Source of the DNA: Pseudomonadota bacterium
GTDB lineage: Bacteria > Pseudomonadota > Alphaproteobacteria > Micropepsales > Micropepsaceae
Assembly: GCA_021808875.1 (NCBI GenBank)
Contig: JAKBAU010000150.1
Coordinates: forward strand, 1 to 8,375
Reading direction: 5' to 3'
DNA length: 8,375 bases
How positions within the stretch are numbered: the stretch's first letter is position 1; each line of letters opens with the position of its first letter. Below, one piece after another: positions 1 through 5,602 of the stretch. The notes beneath the pieces were generated by a model, which was not told where the DNA came from, ran no database searches, and worked only from the letters and a program-made list of their open reading frames with translations. The position numbers and the translations under genes were made by a program.

Positions 1-1216
1 CCCGTGGTGGCAGCGACCAGTAGACCTTCGCCACTTTGGCCGCCATCTGCCGCCAGCCAAACATGTCGGCGTAAAATTGCGGCAACGCGCCGAGCTTCAG
101 GCGTTCTCCTGAGGACGGCATGATACCGAGCGTGCGCATGTAAGGGATCAAAAGCGTCACTGGAAGGATCGGCAGGGCCAGTGGCATGGTCAGGCAGCCC
201 GCAAGGCTTACGGCACCGAGCAGGAGAGCCCGCGGGCGAATTCCACGAAACCAGGCTTCAAGACGCTGCGCACCGAGCGCCACCAGCGCAGGATAGAGGG
301 GCGCGAGATAATAGGATTTGCCGTGCAGGCCATCGAAGGTCACGAACAGAATCACCCAGGCGATGGCTACGGCACGGGCGGTCGCAAACGCCGGCCTGAT
401 GGCGCCGGCCCAAAGACCGCACAGCGCCGCCAAAAGGCCCAAAGGCCCCATGAGAAAAGCCTGCTGCTCAAAAAACGCGAGCGGCGACAGTACTTTGTTT
501 TTGCCATGTACGCCGTCCTGCGCCAACTGGAGAAAGGGCCAGTGATGGGCCTCCTGCCAGAGTACGTTGGGCAGAATCATGACACTGGCAATGAGGGCAG
601 CCACATACACCCAGGGACGCAGGAAGATGCGCCGCTGCGGGGTCGCGAGCAAACCTATGATCAACGCCACGACAAAGAAGGCGATGGCGTATTTGGATTG
701 CAGGACAAGACCTGTCGAAAGTCCGATGAGCAGCCACCAGTGTCGCTCTTGGGTCTGTTCCAGACGCACCAGCATCCAGACAATGCCAAGCCAGCCCAAC
801 GCCTGAAACATATCGGTGGTAAAGATGACGCCGGAAAGTAGGAAGTAGGGTGCAAGAAGCAGACAGAGCCCAGCGAGCCACTGGGCATACCTTCTGCCAC
901 CGAGCACTTTGGTGAATTCCGCCGTCAGCGCCACCGTCGCCGCATGCGCCAGCGCGGGAAGCAGCCGGAAGAGCACAAGGACACCGCCGCTTAGCCAGTA
1001 GGCCGCCGCAGCCAGCAGGGGGACAAGCGGTGGCTGGTCGACATAGCCGAAGGCCGGATGGCGGCCACAGACGATAAAATAAAGCTCATCACGGAAGTAG
1101 CCGTAATGGCCATTGGCCAGAAGGTGAAGCAAAAGGGCAAGAAGCCCGAGGACGACAGAGGGTCGCCGGTAGTCGAACGCGGATTCCGGGGAGGTAGGAT
1201 CGCTGCCAATCATCAT
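1..1216 (-). CDS. GT39/PMT_2-type membrane glycosyltransferase, 3' end beyond window
   Basis: Translating the minus strand from the ATG at 1216-1214 gives 405 codons open to the left edge, so the C-terminus is missing; such proteins are usually near 500 residues. The product is very hydrophobic, with about ten likely membrane segments (for example near residues 20-36, 66-95, 112-152, 160-190, 201-217, 329-357). The first periplasmic loop carries FRDELYF (41-47), with the Asp-Glu pair typical of GT-C enzymes of the PMT_2 family, followed by a GRHPAFGYVDQPP block (51-63). A second acidic site lies in FTTDMFQ (132-138), and HGKSYYLAPLYP (298-309) is also family-like. GT-C enzymes move a sugar from a polyprenyl-phosphate donor to lipid, glycan or protein acceptors at the outer face of the inner membrane; the acceptor cannot be told here. 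A second ATG directly follows the first, and the upstream GGCAGG is only a weak ribosome site. The gene lies 133 bp downstream of mfd on the same strand and may be read from it or from its own promoter. Confidence -1.
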   Translation of the reverse strand, partial: MMIGSDPTSPESAFDYRRPSVVLGLLALLLHLLANGHYGYFRDELYFIVCGRHPAFGYVDQPPLVPLLAAAAYWLSGGVLVLFRLLPALAHAATVALTAEFTKVLGGRRYAQWLAGLCLLLAPYFLLSGVIFTTDMFQALGWLGIVWMLVRLEQTQERHWWLLIGLSTGLVLQSKYAIAFFVVALIIGLLATPQRRIFLRPWVYVAALIASVMILPNVLWQEAHHWPFLQLAQDGVHGKNKVLSPLAFFEQQAFLMGPLGLLAALCGLWAGAIRPAFATARAVAIAWVILFVTFDGLHGKSYYLAPLYPALVALGAQRLEAWFRGIRPRALLLGAVSLAGCLTMPLALPILPVTLLIPYMRTLGIMPSSGERLKLGALPQFYADMFGWRQMAAKVAKVYWSLPPR

Positions 1217-1266
1217 GGGTCTGCCTGCCGCGACAGAAGGTTGGTGCACAGTCTTGTGAGGCAGCC

Positions 1267-1281
1267 CGCGCATCATGCGCG
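1267..1281. repeat. Short palindrome between mfd and the glycosyltransferase gene
   Basis: CGCGCAT and ATGCGCG are perfect inverted arms of 7 bp around a single central base (1274). The site lies about 50 bp upstream of the glycosyltransferase start. It could be a small operator, or chance in GC-rich DNA. It lacks a T-run on either strand, so it is not an intrinsic terminator. A second weak inverted repeat, CCCTG/CAGGG (1317-1331), follows the mfd stop and also lacks a T-run. I see no clear promoter hexamers in 1217-1349. Confidence -1.
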
Positions 1282-1297
1282 CCACCGATCTCGGATG

Positions 1298-1311
1298 AGC
1301 TTAGCGGATCC
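1298..1311. repeat. 14-bp direct repeat, copy 1 (after mfd)
   Basis: AGCTTAGCGGATCC is identical to bases 4821-4834, where it covers the sdhE stop codon and the sdhE-mfd junction. Here it lies in the gap after mfd, about 40 bp past the mfd stop. Both copies have the same orientation, and the flanks differ. It could be the trace of an old duplication of the junction, or chance: a 14-base match in a window this size is not very unlikely. Confidence -1.
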
Positions 1312-1349
1312 TGTTGCCCTGTCGAGCAGGGTCTTCGCCCTTCGGCCCG

Positions 1350-4300
1350 TCAGGCGGCCTGTTGTGCCAGGCGGGCAAGGTGGCCAACCAGGTTTTGCAC
1401 GCCCTTCAGCCGCGCCTCCGGCGTGTCCCAGCTGCGCGTGATCACGACTTTCTGATCCGGGCGAACCTTCATGATACCGGCATTTTCCGAAATCAGTTTC
1501 ACGAGCGCGAGCGGATTGGGGAACAGGCCGCCCTTGAACGAGAGCGTGGCGCCCTTGGGGCCGGCGTCGATCTTTTCCACCATCGCTGCGCGGCATTGAT
1601 GCTTCAGGGCGACAACCTCAAGTAGGGACTTGACCTCGTCTGGCAAGGGACCAAAGCGGTCGATGAGTTCGGCCGCGAAGCTCTCCATCCCTGCCCGATC
1701 CTCGATTTCGGCGAGGCGGCGATAAAGCGCCATGCGCAGATTGAGGTCCGGGACATAGTCCTCGGGAATGAGCACGGCGGCGCCAATATTGATCTGAGGC
1801 GACCATTGTTCGCCCGCATCGGCTGCCTCGTCGCCGGTCTTGAGGCTGGCGACGGCCTCTTCGAGCATTTCCTGGTAGAGTTCGATGCCCACCTCGCGCA
1901 CATGCCCCGATTGCTCTTCGCCCAGCAGGTTTCCGGCGCCACGGATGTCGAGGTCGTGGCTCGCCACCGAGAACCCTGCGCCCAGCTGGTCGAGCGACTG
2001 CAGCACCTGCAATCGCCGTTCGGCTGCTTCGGTCAGCTTCTGATCAACCGGAGTGGTGAGATAGGCATAGGCCCGCTGCTTGGCGCGGCCGATGCGTCCG
2101 CGCAGCTGGTAGAGCTGTGCCAGACCGAACATGTCGGCGCGATGGACAACCAGCGTATTGGCGGTGGGAATATCGAGCCCGCTTTCGACAATGTTGGTTG
2201 ACACCAGCACGTCCACCTTGCGGTCATAAAATGCCGTCATCACCTCTTCTAGTGCCGTGGGTGACATCTGGCCGTGCGCAACCGCCGCGCGCACCTCGGG
2301 CACGGTCTCCCGCAAAAATTCCTCGGCTTCACGCAGATCGGAAATGCGCGGTGCGACATAGAAGCTCTGACCACCGCGGTAATGCTCGCGCAACAGCGCC
2401 TCGCGGATCACCAGAGGATCAAAAGGCGTCACGAAGGTACGCACCGCCAGGCGGTCGATCGGCGGTGTGGTGATGAGCGAAAGATCACGCACCCCTGACA
2501 GCGCGAGCTGCAGCGTGCGCGGGATTGGTGTTGCGGTGAGCGTCAGCATGTGCACATCCGCCTTGAGCGCCTTCAGCCGCTCCTTGTGGCCAACCCCGAA
2601 ATGCTGTTCCTCGTCGACAATGACGAGGCCAAGACGGCGGAATTCGATCGCCCTGGCGAGCAGGGCATGGGTTCCAACGACAATATCAACACTACCGTCG
2701 GCCAGCCCCGCCTTCGTCTCGCGCGCTTCCCTGGCCTCGACGAAGCGCGACAGCTGACGCACCTTGAGCGGAAAGCCTGCGAAACGTTCGGCAAAATTCC
2801 TGAAATGCTGGCGCGCCAGCAAGGTCGTTGGCACCACGACCGCAACCTGAAGACCGCTCATCGCAGCAACAAAGGCCGCGCGCAGGGCCACTTCGGTCTT
2901 GCCAAAGCCGACATCGCCGCACACCAGGCGGTCCATGGGCCGACCCTTGCCCAGATCCTCAATGACATCCGCGATGGCTTTTTCCTGATCGTCGGTCTCC
3001 GAGTAGGAGAAACGGGCGACAAATTCGGCGTAAATTCCGTCAGGAGGCTCGATGGCGTCGAGGTGCTTGAGTTCACGCGCCGCCGCGATGCGGATGAGTT
3101 CGGCCGCCATTTCGCGTACCCGCGCCTTCATTCGGGCCTTGCGGTTTTGCCAGCCCGCACCACCCAGACGGTCAAGGACAGTGGTGCCTTCATCCGCGCC
3201 GTAGCGGGTCAAAAGCTCAATGTTCTCGACCGGCAGAAACAGCTTGCCGCCATCATATTGCAGTTCGAGACAATCATGGGGAGCGCCCAGCGCATCGATG
3301 GTCTTGAGCCCGAGATAGCGGCCAATGCCGTGTTCGATATGCGTAACCAGATCGCCTGGAGCGAGGCTCGAAGCTTCCTGGAGAAAATTTTGCGCCCGGC
3401 GCGCCCGCGGGCGCACCATACGGTCGCCCAAAATGTCCTGCTCGGCCAGAAACACAAAATCACTGGCCTCAAAGCCATGCTCGAGGGGCAACACCGCCAT
3501 ACCGACCGCCGCCGTGTGAAGCTTGCCGGCATCGGGCCAGTCCTTGATAGCGCGAATAGGCGAAAGGCCGTGGTCGGAGAGAACCCCACCCAAGCGATCG
3601 GCCGAGCCTTCACTGAAGCCGGCAACGAGGACGCGCTTGCCGGCCTGCTGCAATGTTTTCAGATGGGCCGCCGCCGCCTCGAACACATTGACGTTGCCGG
3701 CCGTACGCTCGGGAGCAAAGTCACGGCCGCGCCGAGCCCCGGCATCAACGCTGGTTTTCGATTCAGGCGCGGTAAAGGGCGAGAGCTCGCGCACGCGATG
3801 ACGGGAGAGTGTGGACGCCCACTCGTCATCAGAAAGATAAAGCGCCGCACTCCGCAATGGCCGATAGGGTGCCGACCCTTCGGCCCGCGCATTCTGCATG
3901 CTTTTGCGGGTTTCATAATAATCTTCGATCAGCTCATTGCGGGCTTTGCGGGCCTCCTCGGTCTGGTGGGATAGGAGCACCAGACTGCGGGGGATGTAGT
4001 CGAAGAGACTGTCGAGCCGTTCATGGAACAGGGCCAGCCAGTGCTCCATGCCCTGATGCTTGCGCCCGGCCGACACTGCGGCATAAAGCGGATCATCGCC
4101 CGCCGGACCGAACGCGGCCACATAGCCGGTGCGGAAACGACTGATCGAGGCCGGATCAAGTGCCACCTCCGTTGCCGGCAGAAGTTCGATCTGAGTCACC
4201 TGATCCTTGGAGAGCTGTGTGTCGGGATCAAAGCGACGAATGGCATCAAGGGCGGTGCCGAAAAAATCAAGCCGCAGCGGCATCTCGGCTCCGGGCGGCC

Positions 4301-4820
4301 AGAGATCGACGATGCCACCACGCAGGGCAAAGTCGCCGGGCTCGCGCACGGTGCTGCTGCGCACATAGCCATTGCGGACCAAAAATCCGGTCAGCTCCTC
4401 ATGCGCGATGGAATTGCCAACATGCGCGTAGAAGCTTGCCTCGGCGATGGTGGCACGCGGCGGCACACGCTGGGTCAGGGCATTGATGGTGGTCACCACC
4501 ACCCCTGGGCCCGATTTTTCGTCCCTGCGCGCCAGTCGTGACAGGGTGGCAAGACGGGTCGCCGTGATGTCCGGCTTGGGCGAGACCCGGTCATAGGGAA
4601 GACAGTCCCAGGCCGGAAAATGGAACAGCGGTACATCGGGGGCAAAGAATGCGATCGTCTTTAGGGCCGCCTCCGCGCGCGAGCCATCGGCCAGCACCAG
4701 AAGCACGGTTGCACCCGCCCGCTTGGCGCTCTCTGCGGCAAGATAGGCATCAAAGCCTTCCGGGGCGCCGGAGACGACGAAGCGGCCTTCTGCGCGCGCA
4801 ATATACGAGATGCGTTCCAA
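1350..4820 (-). CDS. mfd: Transcription-repair coupling factor Mfd
   Basis: A complete protein of 1156 residues, close to the 1148 of E. coli Mfd. Mfd is an ATP-driven double-stranded DNA translocase in the cytoplasm. It pushes stalled RNA polymerase off DNA lesions and recruits UvrA, which starts transcription-coupled nucleotide excision repair. Domains in order: the UvrB-like N-terminal module (about 1-350), a linker and species-variable part, the CarD-like RNA-polymerase interaction domain (about 485-560, beginning LAPGDLVTHIEHGIGRY at 486-502), the two SF2 helicase lobes (about 600-930), the TRG translocation motif (DLDIRGAGNLLGEEQSG, 956-972) and the C-terminal regulatory domain to 1156. 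Motifs seen: Walker A GDVGFGKTE (635-643), VGTHALL (715-721), DEEQ (736-739), TATPIPRTL (762-770), ESGLDIP (879-885) and QLRGRIGR (905-912); none is broken. The start is TTG at 4820-4818: an in-frame TAA lies two codons upstream and no ATG or GTG alternative lies near. It begins 3 bp after the sdhE stop with no clear ribosome site, so coupled translation is likely. Confidence -1.
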   Translation of the reverse strand: MERISYIARAEGRFVVSGAPEGFDAYLAAESAKRAGATVLLVLADGSRAEAALKTIAFFAPDVPLFHFPAWDCLPYDRVSPKPDITATRLATLSRLARRDEKSGPGVVVTTINALTQRVPPRATIAEASFYAHVGNSIAHEELTGFLVRNGYVRSSTVREPGDFALRGGIVDLWPPGAEMPLRLDFFGTALDAIRRFDPDTQLSKDQVTQIELLPATEVALDPASISRFRTGYVAAFGPAGDDPLYAAVSAGRKHQGMEHWLALFHERLDSLFDYIPRSLVLLSHQTEEARKARNELIEDYYETRKSMQNARAEGSAPYRPLRSAALYLSDDEWASTLSRHRVRELSPFTAPESKTSVDAGARRGRDFAPERTAGNVNVFEAAAAHLKTLQQAGKRVLVAGFSEGSADRLGGVLSDHGLSPIRAIKDWPDAGKLHTAAVGMAVLPLEHGFEASDFVFLAEQDILGDRMVRPRARRAQNFLQEASSLAPGDLVTHIEHGIGRYLGLKTIDALGAPHDCLELQYDGGKLFLPVENIELLTRYGADEGTTVLDRLGGAGWQNRKARMKARVREMAAELIRIAAARELKHLDAIEPPDGIYAEFVARFSYSETDDQEKAIADVIEDLGKGRPMDRLVCGDVGFGKTEVALRAAFVAAMSGLQVAVVVPTTLLARQHFRNFAERFAGFPLKVRQLSRFVEAREARETKAGLADGSVDIVVGTHALLARAIEFRRLGLVIVDEEQHFGVGHKERLKALKADVHMLTLTATPIPRTLQLALSGVRDLSLITTPPIDRLAVRTFVTPFDPLVIREALLREHYRGGQSFYVAPRISDLREAEEFLRETVPEVRAAVAHGQMSPTALEEVMTAFYDRKVDVLVSTNIVESGLDIPTANTLVVHRADMFGLAQLYQLRGRIGRAKQRAYAYLTTPVDQKLTEAAERRLQVLQSLDQLGAGFSVASHDLDIRGAGNLLGEEQSGHVREVGIELYQEMLEEAVASLKTGDEAADAGEQWSPQINIGAAVLIPEDYVPDLNLRMALYRRLAEIEDRAGMESFAAELIDRFGPLPDEVKSLLEVVALKHQCRAAMVEKIDAGPKGATLSFKGGLFPNPLALVKLISENAGIMKVRPDQKVVITRSWDTPEARLKGVQNLVGHLARLAQQAA

Positions 4821-4834
4821 AGCTTAGCGGATCC
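4821..4834. repeat. 14-bp direct repeat, copy 2 (sdhE-mfd junction)
   Basis: This is the second copy of AGCTTAGCGGATCC. On the minus strand it encodes the last two sdhE codons and the stop, followed by the 3-base spacer before the mfd TTG. The match to 1298-1311 is exact over 14 bases and stops there. Confidence -1.
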
Positions 4835-5123
4835 AGTCGGGGCTCTGCCTCTGGCACAAGGCCTTCAGCTGTTCAAGGACGGAGGTTTGGTAGGATGGCG
4901 GCGCCTCGCTCATGCCCTGCAGCCAGAGCCAGACATCCTGGTCGGGGGCCTCGAGCAGGGCCTCATAGGCATCGAGCTCGGCGGCATTCAGCCCAGGCAG
5001 CCGATCGCGGGCAAAGGTACCGAAAACGAGGTCGACCTCCTTGAAGCCACGGCGCAGGCTACGAAAATAAAGCCGCTTGCGGCGGGCGTTTTCAGGCGCA
5101 TCGTCGAGATCAGAGCCGTTCAT
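4824..5123 (-). CDS. sdhE: Succinate dehydrogenase assembly factor SdhE (DUF339/Sdh5 family)
   Basis: A complete small protein of 99 residues, the usual size for the family. SdhE and its mitochondrial homologue Sdh5/SDHAF2 bind the flavoprotein subunit of succinate dehydrogenase and promote covalent attachment of FAD. It carries the defining RGxxE motif as RGFKE (25-29) inside a basic first helix (RRKRLYFRSLRRGFKE, 14-29). This is followed by the EVDLVFG stretch and by an acidic helical part with DQDVWLWLQG (61-70), matching the short helical bundle of the family. The protein is cytoplasmic and has no signal peptide. The ATG at 5123-5121 is the only sensible start, but I see no Shine-Dalgarno match before it, and the start codon is part of a small hairpin (see 5122-5140). 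It is followed after 3 bp by mfd, so the two very likely share a transcript. The older names ygfY and cptB refer to the same family. Confidence -1.
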   Translation of the reverse strand: MNGSDLDDAPENARRKRLYFRSLRRGFKEVDLVFGTFARDRLPGLNAAELDAYEALLEAPDQDVWLWLQGMSEAPPSYQTSVLEQLKALCQRQSPDWIR

Positions 5124-5244
5124 GGCTGCGATATAGCCATTTGGCGTTTGACATTCCAGTAGCGCGTTGGCGCATGTCCTCGGCCCAGGCCTGAACGCCC
5201 GAATAATCGCCCGGCCTCAGCCGTGTAAGCCATGGTTCGTCCAT
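5110..5244 (-). CDS. Possible small hypothetical ORF overlapping the sdhE start
   Basis: A 44-codon reading frame runs from the ATG at 5244-5242 to a TGA at 5112-5110, overlapping the first 14 bases of sdhE in another frame. It is preceded by GGGGGA five bases before the ATG, the best ribosome-site match near any gene in the window. In-frame upstream starts would lengthen it to 98 codons (ATG at 5406). The product is rich in Trp and Arg, has no membrane segment or signal peptide, and I recognise no family. It may be a leader ORF that carries ribosomes into the sdhE start, or simply an open frame in GC-rich DNA. Base composition alone does not settle this, hence the low confidence. Confidence -1.
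   Translation of the reverse strand: MDEPWLTRLRPGDYSGVQAWAEDMRQRATGMSNAKWLYRSHERL
5122..5140 (-). promoter_or_regulatory. Hairpin over the sdhE start codon
   Basis: On the sdhE mRNA strand, ATGGCT and AGCCAT form a perfect 6-bp stem with a 7-base loop, and the 3' arm includes the first two bases of the sdhE ATG. Such a hairpin could hide the start codon unless ribosomes translating the upstream short frame open it. An alternative small stem (GCCA/TGGC, 5136-5145) competes for part of the same bases. Three of the six pairs are A-U, so the structure is only moderately stable. A role in regulation is inferred. Confidence -1.
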
Positions 5245-5419
5245 CAGTATCCCCCAGAACACTGATCCGATGTCCGGCATCGCCCGCATCCGCGCCCCTG
5301 GCGCGACAGCCAGCAGATCCCAGTGACGCGTGCTCCCGCGGCCCGGTTTAGCCGCCACAACGGTGCAAAGGCCGCGACGCGGCAGGCGGTCAAAGCGCGC
5401 GCACAAACCATTTCGAGGC

Positions 5420-5455
5420 GAGCAGATAAAGTGGCCTTTATGGCGTTGTCTGCTC
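5420..5455. repeat. Nested inverted repeat in the sdhE-recG interval
   Basis: The outer arms GAGCAGA (5420-5426) and TCTGCTC (5449-5455) are perfect complements. Inside them, ATAAAG (5426-5431) and CTTTAT (5436-5441) form a second perfect stem with the 4-base loop TGGC. The two stems abut on the left and are separated by about 7 bases on the right, so folded RNA or a cruciform would have about 12 pairs with a one-sided bulge. It could be an operator or an RNA hairpin; no T-run follows on either strand. Confidence -1.
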
Positions 5456-5470
5456 CATCACGGTGCTAGC

Positions 5471-5489
5471 CGATAGCCTGGGCGATAGC
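5471..5489. repeat. CGATAGC direct repeat, 12-bp period
   Basis: CGATAGC occurs at 5471-5477 and again at 5483-5489, one helical turn plus about 1.5 bp apart. It lies just after a GCTAGC palindrome (5465-5470). The block is enclosed by GGTGC (5462-5466) and GCACC (5495-5499), which could pair in RNA. The spacing would suit a dimeric regulator, but two 7-base copies are also possible by chance. Confidence -1.
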
Positions 5490-5513
5490 GTACGGCACCA
5501 CAGCCATGCGGAT

Positions 5514-5536
5514 CTGCGGCAATGCCGCGGCTTTTT
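5514..5536 (+). terminator. Intrinsic-terminator-like hairpin upstream of recG
   Basis: On the plus strand, CTGCGGC (5514-5520) pairs with GCCGCGG (5524-5530), a 7-bp GC-rich stem with one G-U pair and an AAT loop. One C and then TTTTT (5532-5536) follow. The direction is plus only, because the minus strand has no T-run after the stem. No plus-strand gene precedes it, so it may end an unannotated short RNA, act as an attenuator in a long recG leader, or shield recG from transcription antisense to sdhE-mfd. Confidence -1.
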
Positions 5537-5564
5537 GTGACGACCGCCGGCTGACAGCCCGCAA

Positions 5565-5594
5565 TTGTCGATGTCATTGCTCGTCCTGTATTCT
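5565..5594 (+). promoter_or_regulatory. recG: Weak promoter-like hexamers for recG
   Basis: TTGTCG (5565-5570) and TATTCT (5589-5594) are separated by 18 bases and each match the sigma-70 consensus at four of six positions. Transcription would then begin at about 5601, essentially at the recG start codon, giving a leaderless or nearly leaderless mRNA. This fits the absence of a Shine-Dalgarno sequence before recG. The match is weak and other placements are possible. Confidence -1.
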
Positions 5595-5602
5595 GGGCCG
5601 TG

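Larger units (their letters stand above)
5124..5599. other. Divergent intergenic/control region between sdhE and recG
   Basis: These 476 bases separate two divergent genes and contain no recognised protein. They hold the possible short ORF next to sdhE, a nested inverted repeat (5420-5455), a direct repeat (5471-5489), a terminator-like hairpin facing recG (5514-5536) and weak promoter-like hexamers before recG (5565-5594). I found no convincing promoter for the sdhE-mfd unit. I also found no alphaproteobacterial LexA box (GTTC-N7-GTTC), so SOS control is not supported by eye. No tRNA-like cloverleaf is present. Confidence -1.

Noticed and set aside
468..900. Minus-strand frames of 79-137 codons in the left part of the window
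   Set aside because: They are in the wrong frame relative to the uninterrupted 405-codon glycosyltransferase, which has coherent membrane segments and GT-C motifs.
1316..1349. Intrinsic terminator after mfd
   Set aside because: The CCCTG/CAGGG stem is only 5 bp and no T-run follows on the minus strand.
2550..3974. 474-codon plus-strand reading frame antisense to mfd
   Set aside because: It lies wholly inside mfd, whose motifs are all intact on the other strand. Long antisense frames are common in GC-rich genes, and its predicted protein shows no domain.
5148..5153. Plus-strand TTGACA as a -35 element
   Set aside because: No -10-like hexamer lies 16-18 bases downstream and no plus-strand gene follows nearby, so it is probably chance.
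5245..5406. Extension of the short ORF next to sdhE to 98 codons
   Set aside because: No ribosome site precedes the upstream ATG at 5406, and the extra part shows no domain or clear coding bias. Only the 44-codon version has a start signal.
5462..5500. Possible tRNA ending in CACCA
   Set aside because: There is no 7-bp acceptor stem, T-loop consensus or anticodon arm; only the short GGTGC/GCACC pairing exists.
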